From: a bacterium
GTDB lineage: Bacteria > Bacteroidota > Ignavibacteria > Kapaibacteriales > UBA2268
NCBI GenBank assembly: GCA_024711295.1
Contig: JANJTB010000016.1
Location: 1-64,000 of the forward strand
Direction: 5' to 3'
Length of the DNA stretch: 64,000 nt
The translations under genes were made by a program, and so were the position numbers. Positions 15,594-23,339 of the stretch are shown piece by piece (the stretch's first letter is position 1; every line of letters begins with the position of its first letter). The notes under the pieces are model-generated. The model saw only the letters and a list, made by a program, of their open reading frames with translations, made no database searches and had not been told where the DNA came from.

Positions 15594-18500
15594 ATGAAAA
15601 GCTCATCCGCCTCCGTCAGAATAATACTTTTACTGGTATTATTATCATTCGTTTTTTTCTCGTGCGATTTATTCAAGAGCAACAATCCTGTATCACCGAG
15701 TGGTGATGATAAGATTGAGTTGGGAGATGAGGTTGAACTAATAAATACTCAATCATCAGCTGGAAGCAAAGTAATAGTAAATAAAGCGGGTGATGCTCTT
15801 AATGGTCTAACCATAAACATTCCCGACGGAATTTTTGATGGGAACAGAATTTTTAAAATCAGCTCTTATGAAATTAAAAAGCATGAGCTTGGTCAGTATG
15901 TTAATCCTATTAGCCCTTTAATCAAAATTACAAGTAGCGGGGGTTATGCTAAAGGTGCGTTTGAAGTAAAAATACCAATCCAACTTGCAGATGGCGAATT
16001 CCCTTTGGTGTTTATATATGACGACAATACCAAAAAATTAGAGCCATTGCCACTTGACAGTTACGATCAAACATCAGTTACAGTTTTGACAAGGCATTTC
16101 TCTACCTCCAAACTAACAGCAGGGAGCATTATAAGTAAAGATGCACCGGTATTGCAGTCTGATGAAGCTTATACAAAGATGCTTGTAAGCTCTATGAGAG
16201 AATCATTAATAAAACAAACTCCTGTAATATCAAGTGGGTTCAGACTAGGAGTTGATGATTGGGAATTTGTAAATAGAGGTTCGTACATATCGCCTGGTGG
16301 ACACTGTGCCGGACAAACTATGGGGGCACTATGGTATTATTATGAAATGAAACTTAAAGGCGAGCCAAATCTTTTTGGTCTATTGAAAAAACATCCTATT
16401 TTGTGGCAAGATAATAACAGAGGTTACCGCTTTTGCTCGGTATTGCAGGAAGACCAGGATTGGGATGGAATGGTTAGTTCATTCTTTTGGAAACATATTG
16501 ATAAGGAACAAAGTTTGGACAAAATGAAGTTTTATCTTATAGCCGGTGCAATGCTTGCAACAGGTGAACCTCAGAATATAGGTATTTACCGCCAAACAGG
16601 AACAAACCAGGACGGCACTCCAAAATATGGAGGTCATGCACTGATTTGTTATCAGGTAGAGCCGGCAAGTGGAAAATTACTGATTGCTGACCCTAACTAT
16701 CCGGCAGTACCACAGTCAATAAACTTTGTAAATGATAGATTTTTGCCATACGAAGGGAAATTAAACGCTGATGATGTTGTTAATTCATATCCAATGATTA
16801 CATATTATGCAAAAACAGCTGTTATTGAATGGGATAAAATAGCTGATCGCTGGAAAGAGGTTATTAATTATAAAATCGGTACAGTGGAACCAAATAAATT
16901 TCCAAGCTATCAGCTGTGGTCACCTGATAATGGTGGCTTTGAAATCGATGATGAGATTGATATTGACTTTGACACTCTTAATGTTTGGGTAAAAGTTCCA
17001 GGTGCCGAAGCATGCTATACCATTAATGGAGAAAGTTACGGTGATGTTGATATTTATAGGGCAGATGGAGGACTTTTTGCTAAAGCTGTTTTAAAAAATG
17101 ATATATTCTTTGTATTTAATACTCCAGGCAGTTATAAATACGGCTTTGAGATTTATGCATTCAGAGAAAAGGCAAAATATAGCAATGGTGAATATAAGCC
17201 CAGGTTTATTGACTTTAGATGGGTTACAATAAACTACAAAAAATCAAATGCTAAAATAATTCCAAATAAAATGAGTGGTGATGCCAATATTGAATACACC
17301 TGGAACATGGACGTTTCAGATTTACCAAAAGAGAAAAAGTATTATATTGTATGGAGCATGGGTGATGATAAATCAGATGTTAAGAAAAGCAACGAGAATT
17401 TTATAAAATATAAGTACGAGGTTGGCGGCTCGTACAGGTTAATAGCAAAACTCTATGACGAGTCTAATAATAAGATGATGGCTCGTGATACTGCTTATGC
17501 TGAGATTGCCGGTGTTGGTGGAATATCGCCCGGTTCGGGACCTGCAGGTCAATTAATTACTATTACAGGCTCAGGTTTTGGAAATCGAAATGATGGAGAC
17601 GATGTAACCTTGCATTGGACTGTTGACTCAACTAATCATAATTACAGAGCAATTACTACAAAAACCTGGTCTGACAATAAGATTGAAGCTGTGGTTGCTG
17701 ATGAAACAAAGAATTTCATTGGGAAAGTATTTATTAAAGTTAGAAAATATAACAAAGATAAAATGAGTTATAAGTGGTTTGGTCCCTGGGAATTCGATTT
17801 GCAAAAGTGCAAAGTTGAATTAATAGATCCTGACACTATAAGTACTGGTGATTTGTTAACCATTAACGGAGAAAATTTTGGAGCAAAAGCTGTTGGAGAT
17901 ACTGTTCTCTTTGATAATTTACCCGTTGCTTCGATAGTGTCGTGGTCGAATAGTACAATTGTTTGCGAGGCAGTTGAAATGCCCGCTCAGGGTGATGTGT
18001 CGGTCTATGTTTCTAAACAATCATATAAACAATATAAATCTGAAGAATCGCCTTACTGGAAGCCTAAACCTGCAAATATTGCTAATTATCTCAAAAGTAA
18101 ATTGATATCCTACGGTTCTATGATTAAATATAAGGTTAATACTGTGGTAACATCGTATAACAATAAGGGTGAGCCTTATAATACTCATGACTTTGAGTAC
18201 GACGATACCCGATATCTAGATGCCTCCGACTCTAAAGAAAGCTCTTTTTCTGCAAATGGATTAGATTTTCAGTCCAGCTTCAAGTACAATTCTACAAATA
18301 TTACTGTTTCTTATTCAGGGACAGTATCAAAGGATGGTAAAACCCTTGAGAGCTTGACTATTACAAGATATGACGGAGAAAAGCTCGAACTTAGGATTGT
18401 TTTGAAAGATGTTCCTTTGATTAACTATGGAAAGTACTATTCCAACTTTTCGTGGGAATACGGCACTAATTCAGCTCAAGGATATCTAACTGATTTTTAT

Positions 18501-18599
18501 ATGGCTTCGTATTATAATGACGGGAAATTGCAAACTGACTATAAGCTCAAAAATGCTGTGAATGTCAGATTTAACTTTTCATGTAAGTTTATTGACTGA
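15594..18599 (+). CDS. Large lipoprotein with ZU5-like, cysteine-protease-like and IPT/TIG domains
   Basis: A 1001-residue protein starting at ATG 15594 (a GTG two codons earlier is less likely; AAAGGTG precedes). The lipobox is FVFFSC with Cys24. Residues ~68-175 resemble a ZU5-type beta domain (NIPDGIFDG, NPISPLIKI, FPLVFIYDDNT). Residues ~225-370 look like a papain/C39-fold peptidase: PGGHCAGQT with Cys238, YGGHALICYQ with His348 and LLIADPNYP with Asp366. Two IPT/TIG beta-sandwich domains follow (ISPGSGPAGQLITITGSGFG and IDPDTISTGDLLTINGENFG), then an unassigned C-terminal beta region. It is probably surface-exposed. The protease assignment rests on motif order only; it could also be an inactive peptidase-like binding module. 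Confidence 0.78.
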   Translation: MKSSSASVRIILLLVLLSFVFFSCDLFKSNNPVSPSGDDKIELGDEVELINTQSSAGSKVIVNKAGDALNGLTINIPDGIFDGNRIFKISSYEIKKHELGQYVNPISPLIKITSSGGYAKGAFEVKIPIQLADGEFPLVFIYDDNTKKLEPLPLDSYDQTSVTVLTRHFSTSKLTAGSIISKDAPVLQSDEAYTKMLVSSMRESLIKQTPVISSGFRLGVDDWEFVNRGSYISPGGHCAGQTMGALWYYYEMKLKGEPNLFGLLKKHPILWQDNNRGYRFCSVLQEDQDWDGMVSSFFWKHIDKEQSLDKMKFYLIAGAMLATGEPQNIGIYRQTGTNQDGTPKYGGHALICYQVEPASGKLLIADPNYPAVPQSINFVNDRFLPYEGKLNADDVVNSYPMITYYAKTAVIEWDKIADRWKEVINYKIGTVEPNKFPSYQLWSPDNGGFEIDDEIDIDFDTLNVWVKVPGAEACYTINGESYGDVDIYRADGGLFAKAVLKNDIFFVFNTPGSYKYGFEIYAFREKAKYSNGEYKPRFIDFRWVTINYKKSNAKIIPNKMSGDANIEYTWNMDVSDLPKEKKYYIVWSMGDDKSDVKKSNENFIKYKYEVGGSYRLIAKLYDESNNKMMARDTAYAEIAGVGGISPGSGPAGQLITITGSGFGNRNDGDDVTLHWTVDSTNHNYRAITTKTWSDNKIEAVVADETKNFIGKVFIKVRKYNKDKMSYKWFGPWEFDLQKCKVELIDPDTISTGDLLTINGENFGAKAVGDTVLFDNLPVASIVSWSNSTIVCEAVEMPAQGDVSVYVSKQSYKQYKSEESPYWKPKPANIANYLKSKLISYGSMIKYKVNTVVTSYNNKGEPYNTHDFEYDDTRYLDASDSKESSFSANGLDFQSSFKYNSTNITVSYSGTVSKDGKTLESLTITRYDGEKLELRIVLKDVPLINYGKYYSNFSWEYGTNSAQGYLTDFYMASYYNDGKLQTDYKLKNAVNVRFNFSCKFID

Positions 18600-18652
18600 T
18601 TTACACAAGTTGTTTAGTGTGTAAAAAATAATTCTTTATAAAGAATAAAAAA

Positions 18653-18689
18653 CCGGTTGAATCTAACTCTGAATCAACCGGATTTTTTT
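18653..18689. terminator. Bidirectional terminator between lipoprotein gene and smpB
   Basis: Arms CCGGTTGA (18653-18660) and TCAACCGG (18674-18681) with a 13-nt loop, preceded by A-rich sequence and followed by seven T residues, so it can serve both converging transcripts. Confidence 0.88.
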
Positions 18690-18730
18690 GAAAAATTTAA
18701 TTTATGATAATATCAGGAAATGAATAAGGA

Positions 18731-19204
18731 CTATCTCATAAAATCACGACGTATTTCTCTTTCGGTATCACGTTTCTTAACGTCTTCACGTTTGTCGTAT
18801 TTCTTTTTTGAGCGAACTAGAGCTAATTCAATTTTTACAAGATGACCTGAGAAATAGGCATTGAGAGGTATCAGTGTAAGTCCTTTTTCCTCAACCTGAC
18901 CTTTTAGTTTGAGCATTTCGCGATAGTTGACCAATAATTTTCGCTCTCTGTTCGGTTTGTGGTTTTCCCTGTTGCCAAATTCATACTCATTTATGTGCAT
19001 GCCGTAAATATAAAGCTCACCTTTAAGAAATCCTGCATAAGAATCCTGAAGGTTACACTTGCCTGCCCGCAATGATTTTACTTCGGTACCCTGAAGTACT
19101 ATTCCACATTCGATAGTCTGCAATATCTCATATTCAAACCTTGCTTTACGGTTTGTTGTGATGATACGCTTTGTTCTCTCTTTTGCGGCTTGTTTTTCTA
19201 TCAT
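18731..19204 (-). CDS. smpB: SsrA-binding protein SmpB
   Basis: A 157-residue SmpB, the tmRNA partner in ribosome rescue. Motifs are NRKARFEYEILQTIECGIVLQGTEVKSLR, NLQDSYAGFLKGELYIYGMHI, and the tail KKKYDKREDVKKRDTEREIRRDF that enters the mRNA channel. I use the ATG at 19204 rather than an upstream TTG. It follows the GT4 gene by 57 nt on the same strand, so it may be the last gene of the kinase-glycosyltransferase run or have its own promoter. The ssrA gene itself was not found here. Confidence 0.96.
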   Translation of the reverse strand: MIEKQAAKERTKRIITTNRKARFEYEILQTIECGIVLQGTEVKSLRAGKCNLQDSYAGFLKGELYIYGMHINEYEFGNRENHKPNRERKLLVNYREMLKLKGQVEEKGLTLIPLNAYFSGHLVKIELALVRSKKKYDKREDVKKRDTEREIRRDFMR

Positions 19205-19261
19205 TGCTACCAATATGCTAATTATTATCTTACAACACTTATAGACGATTTATTGCAATAA

Positions 19262-20434
19262 TTACTTTTTGACTGGTTTATTGTTCATGATTACTTGTTT
19301 ATAAAGTTCTTCAAGTCTATTGATTAATACTGATTCGTCGTATTTATCTTCTAAGAGTTTATGGCAGTCGTCTGCCATCGCGCTGATATTTCTTCTGTCT
19401 TCAATCAGACTCAGCAACTCATGTATATCAGGTTTGTCGTAATCAATTTTGCGAACACATTTATACCCTTCATACTCGCTAAGATATGCTTCGTTTGATG
19501 CAAGTACAGGCGTTTCGACACTTATAGACTCAATTACAGCTATGGGCTGAGCCTCGCCATAAGAAGACATCAGGAATAAATCCATCTCAGAAAGTGTCTG
19601 AAATTTCTTATCTTCATATACAGGTCCCATTAGCTTGATGTAAGACCCGGCTCCTAAACTGTTGATCAGGTTTTGCAGTTTTACATCATAGAAACGCTCT
19701 GCAGGTCCATATATAAGATATTCTAACTCAGGGTTGTGCTTGTAAAGCTCAACCACTAACTTTATTGCTCTTTCAATTCCCTTAACGTAGCTTAGGCGGC
19801 CCAAAGTACATAATTTAATTTTTTCGGATTTATCTTTTTTGAGCAGTCCTCTCTGAATCTTTATTCCGTTTGTGATTTTTACAATTTTATCTTTATCAAA
19901 ATATTCAAGTAATGAGTCTGTTTCGATATCTGATACTGATATATAAGCACCTGCTTTGAGATAGTAAGGCCTTAACATTTTGATAATAATTGCTTTCGGA
20001 ATTTTGAGTAAACGGTTAGAATCAAAATTACTTTTTATAAGCATTCCATGTGTTTGTAATAAATATGGAATATCATATTCTAAGCACAGTTCTAAAATGG
20101 GTTTTATGAAAAAATATGAAAATACATCGGATATGTGCACAACATCATATTTATGAATATTATCAACTGCCCATTTTTTGACTCCAAATCCATTGTAAAA
20201 ATTGAATTGCCGGGCAAAGTGATTGTGAAAATTACGAAACCTGACCACCTCAACACCATTGATATATTCATGAAGACAATTGATTCTGTTATTTAAATCA
20301 AGTACATCAGTTGTTAATATGGTTACATTGTGATCTGATTTTGATAGGCATTCTGCTTGAAACTGAGTCGCATATACGATTCCACCACATGAGAATGCTG
20401 GTATATAATGAGGTTGAATGAAAAGAATATTCAT
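19262..20434 (-). CDS. GT4-family glycosyltransferase
   Basis: A 390-residue GT-B enzyme. The start is MNILFIQPHYIPAFSCGGIVYATQ, with the acceptor-side GG loop. The central helix region includes VVHISDVFSYFF. The donor half carries LCTLGRLSYVKGIERAI, YLIYGPAE and FLMSSYGEAQPIAVIESISVETPVLAS, matching the E-x7-E signature. It overlaps the upstream GT2 gene by one base (TAATG), so the two are translationally coupled and probably act on the same surface glycan. The sugar specificity cannot be told. Confidence 0.9.
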   Translation of the reverse strand: MNILFIQPHYIPAFSCGGIVYATQFQAECLSKSDHNVTILTTDVLDLNNRINCLHEYINGVEVVRFRNFHNHFARQFNFYNGFGVKKWAVDNIHKYDVVHISDVFSYFFIKPILELCLEYDIPYLLQTHGMLIKSNFDSNRLLKIPKAIIIKMLRPYYLKAGAYISVSDIETDSLLEYFDKDKIVKITNGIKIQRGLLKKDKSEKIKLCTLGRLSYVKGIERAIKLVVELYKHNPELEYLIYGPAERFYDVKLQNLINSLGAGSYIKLMGPVYEDKKFQTLSEMDLFLMSSYGEAQPIAVIESISVETPVLASNEAYLSEYEGYKCVRKIDYDKPDIHELLSLIEDRRNISAMADDCHKLLEDKYDESVLINRLEELYKQVIMNNKPVKK

Positions 20435-21267
20435 TAAGCATTTTTCAAAATTGTTAACTTAAGATATAGCTTTTTGGGGAGAATAGTGATAAGAGTTAAT
20501 ACAAAAAAGTCATATAAAAAATACAGATAATTAGCAAATTTAAAATTAAGCTTAGATTTACAAGCCCACTTGATTTTTATAGCACCTAATAATGATTTCG
20601 CTGACTTGCGGTTAAAGTCTGATTGATAATGGTACACAAGAAGAATATCTTCTAGATTATGCAAATTTGCACCCTGTAAAAACCAACTTACTACTAATCC
20701 ATAATCATCAGCCCTGTTATTTGCTTGGGTAGTATTTTGATATCCTCCGTACTTATTAAAAGAGGTAAGCCTAAAAATTAAGCTATTTCCATGCATTGGA
20801 TTAGTTCTTTTAATTTCATTTGGTATATTGTTATATTTAATTAGTGGCATTGTATAACTATTATCATCTTCGTAGATTAGTTTTAATGCTGATCCGCACA
20901 TATCAATATGTGGGTTATTCTCCATAAAGCTAAATAGTGTTTCGAATCTGTGAGGTAGTGATTCATCATCTTGGTCGTGAATGATAATATATCCTGATCT
21001 GACTAAGCCGAGCCCGATATTCCGTGATTTGATAACACCAAAGTTTTTTTCATTTATGTGGTATCTAACTCTGCTGTCATTTTGGGCATAATCCTTAACT
21101 ATTTTAATACCTGAATGAAAATCCGGATTATCAATAACAATAATTAATTCCAGCTCTCTTAGTGTTTGATTAAGAACTGATTTAATGGCTCTGTGAAGCT
21201 GATAGTCGGGAGCGTTATGAGTAAGCATCACACAGCTTACCCTAGGAGTAATTGAGTTGATTGTCAT
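20434..21267 (-). CDS. GT2-family glycosyltransferase
   Basis: A 277-residue GT-A fold enzyme. The N-terminus reads VSCVMLTHNAPDYQLHRAIKSVLNQTL, followed by ELIIVIDNPD, NFGVIKSRNIGLGLVRSGYIIIHDQDDESLPHRFE with the metal-binding DQDD, and an acceptor region HGNSLIFR. It transfers sugars onto polysaccharide or lipid acceptors at the cytoplasmic side. The start codon overlaps the stop of the kinase gene (ATGA), and its stop overlaps the GT4 start (TAATG), so three different activities are tightly coupled. A hydrophobic C-terminal stretch (YLYFLYDFFVLTLITIL) could attach it to the membrane. Confidence 0.9.
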   Translation of the reverse strand: MTINSITPRVSCVMLTHNAPDYQLHRAIKSVLNQTLRELELIIVIDNPDFHSGIKIVKDYAQNDSRVRYHINEKNFGVIKSRNIGLGLVRSGYIIIHDQDDESLPHRFETLFSFMENNPHIDMCGSALKLIYEDDNSYTMPLIKYNNIPNEIKRTNPMHGNSLIFRLTSFNKYGGYQNTTQANNRADDYGLVVSWFLQGANLHNLEDILLVYHYQSDFNRKSAKSLLGAIKIKWACKSKLNFKFANYLYFLYDFFVLTLITILPKKLYLKLTILKNA

Positions 21268-23195
21268 TTCTTCCCGATAGTAAAATAAAATGTACTGCCT
21301 TCATTTACTGTGCTTTCGACCCAAATCTTACCTTTATGCTTTTTGATAAACTCGTTGCAAAGTATCAATCCAAGCCCACTGCCGATTTCGTTATTAGTGC
21401 CGATGGTAGTTATATGATTTCCGATTTTAAACAGTTGTTTGATAGTTTCAGGAGGGATACCTGTACCGTTGTCTTTTACGAAAAAGTTAATCTTTCCCTC
21501 TGACTCACCCTGACCTATAATAACATTCTTATTTCTGTGTGAGAATTTGACAGCATTAGTCAGTAAATTTCTGAATATTGTCTTAAGCATATACGGATCT
21601 GCAAAGACTTCGATACTACTACCTATCTCAAGCTTAATATTTACTGCTTTTTCTTCGGCGTAATTGCTTATTAATTCGATACACTCCCGTGCAATGTAGG
21701 ATACATTCACTTTCTCGGGATGAAATGCTATTATACCTCTCTGGGCTCTTGACCACTCAAGCAGGTTGTCGAGTAGCTCCGACAAGCTAAGAGATGATTT
21801 ATGCAACAGTTTGAGCATCTCGAGGCGCTCATCATCACTAAATGCAGTATAATCAGTGCTCATCATGTCGGTAATATTCTTGAAGGTGCTTATCGGCGAC
21901 CTAAGGTCATGGGCGATGATGGAGAAGAATTTATCTTTGGTGGCATTGAGCTCCTTGAGCTCTGCTTCACTTTTCTTTAGAGAATATTCTGCCTGTTTTC
22001 TTCTTTCGATATCTTCAACAATGCCTATTCCACCAACTACTTTATTATTCAAATTAATAATAGGGCTGAATAAAACTCTAACCTGGGTTATCTTGCCCGA
22101 TGTGAAAGAAGTGTATTTCCCTTCATATTCTGCTGTTTTACCTACTAAGCATTTGTTGAGTATATTCTGAATATTTGAGTCCGGAAGTATTCGCATATCC
22201 AGACCTATTAATTTATCGAAGCTGGAGCCGAGTATATCAACGAAATTCTTATTGCAGGAGTTGATTACTCCTTTTGCATCGAATTGCAGAATACCAATAG
22301 GTGCATTCTCGAATATTGAGCGATAGCGGGCTTCGTTTTCTACTAATATTTTTTCGTGTTGCTGATGCTCGGTAATATCTTCATTTATAGCTATTATACC
22401 TGTAATATTGCCTCGTAAATCGGTTATAGGCGAAATTACCGAAGACTCATAAATTTTATTTCTGTCTTTGCCTAAGGTTTTGACAATTCCGGTCCAGGAA
22501 TTACCCGAGAGTACAGATTCAATTATCTCGTCAAACTCATTTTTGCTTCTTTGCAGGTAATTGAAAAGCACATTTTTGGAGTTGATAATCTCCTCACGAC
22601 ATGTTCCTGTGAGATTGCAAAACTTAGGATTAACATATTCAACTTTTCCGGTAGTGTCGGTAATTACAACACTGACTGGTATTTGCTCAAAAGCAGTATA
22701 AAGTGCGTTGAGCCGCTCCTGAAGGTTCTTTTTTGCAGTAATATCCCGCAAGGTATAAACAATATTTATAGGAATATTATTGGAGTTACGGACAATTGAA
22801 GAGTTGATTTCGCAGTGAAATTCTGTACCGTCAATTCTTTTCATCAAGTATTCAGCTATGCCGGGGTTATTACCTAGCAGTAGCTCTCCAAACAGATATT
22901 TTGCTCTTTCAAAGTCGTTTTCAGGAACGAAATTGAATATATTCTTTCCAATTACTTCAAATTCATCATCGAAACCCCACATCTCGAGGCTTCTTTTTGT
23001 TGCGAAGATTATTTTACCGGATAAGTCGGATATTGCCAGTCCGTCGGGTATAGACCTTATGATTGACTCAAGCATGGAGCGATTGAGAAATAATGAAGGC
23101 ATATCGCTATTTTTCAGCTTCTCGAATTCAATATTTATATCGTCAGCGATATTAAATAAATCTTTTTTTTCACTATGTTGCTCAGTCGTTTGCAT
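21264..23195 (-). CDS. Soluble PAS-domain sensor histidine kinase
   Basis: A 643-residue kinase without membrane segments. Three PAS domains are visible (about 40-155, 165-278, 290-400), the second and third preceded by coiled linkers ending DITAKK and DITEHQ. HisKA carries the phosphoacceptor His429 in FFSIIAHDLRSP. The HATPase domain has NLLTNAVKFS (N box), VKDNGTGI (G1) and GSGLGLILCNEFI (G2). It should autophosphorylate in response to a cytoplasmic cue and pass phosphate to an unlinked regulator, as no response regulator gene is adjacent. It heads the GT2-GT4 run with a 4-nt overlap. The kinase at 61.5-63.4 kb is a paralogue with the same core. Confidence 0.93.
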   Translation of the reverse strand: MQTTEQHSEKKDLFNIADDINIEFEKLKNSDMPSLFLNRSMLESIIRSIPDGLAISDLSGKIIFATKRSLEMWGFDDEFEVIGKNIFNFVPENDFERAKYLFGELLLGNNPGIAEYLMKRIDGTEFHCEINSSIVRNSNNIPINIVYTLRDITAKKNLQERLNALYTAFEQIPVSVVITDTTGKVEYVNPKFCNLTGTCREEIINSKNVLFNYLQRSKNEFDEIIESVLSGNSWTGIVKTLGKDRNKIYESSVISPITDLRGNITGIIAINEDITEHQQHEKILVENEARYRSIFENAPIGILQFDAKGVINSCNKNFVDILGSSFDKLIGLDMRILPDSNIQNILNKCLVGKTAEYEGKYTSFTSGKITQVRVLFSPIINLNNKVVGGIGIVEDIERRKQAEYSLKKSEAELKELNATKDKFFSIIAHDLRSPISTFKNITDMMSTDYTAFSDDERLEMLKLLHKSSLSLSELLDNLLEWSRAQRGIIAFHPEKVNVSYIARECIELISNYAEEKAVNIKLEIGSSIEVFADPYMLKTIFRNLLTNAVKFSHRNKNVIIGQGESEGKINFFVKDNGTGIPPETIKQLFKIGNHITTIGTNNEIGSGLGLILCNEFIKKHKGKIWVESTVNEGSTFYFTIGKK

Positions 23196-23230
23196 TTATG
23201 ATTTTATTGAAATCTCATTTTTAATTATTT

Positions 23231-23238
23231 CAAATATA
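23231..23238 (-). promoter_or_regulatory. Possible -7 element for the PAS kinase run
   Basis: The minus strand reads TATATTTG here, matching TAnnTTTG, 36 nt before the kinase ATG. No TTTG is found at the expected -33 spacing, so support is partial. Confidence 0.3.
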
Positions 23239-23339
23239 TGAAACAAATATTAATTAAGTAACTAATATTTATCAAAAAATAGATAGAAAAAAATGTGCCA
23301 TATTTTTTTCTGTTGCTAAATATTTATAATTATTATTAT

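Noticed and set aside
18631-18646. Palindrome ATTCTTTATAAAGAAT between the lipoprotein gene and smpB
   Set aside because: A/T-only dyads of this length are common in AT-rich DNA, and the true terminator lies just beyond it.
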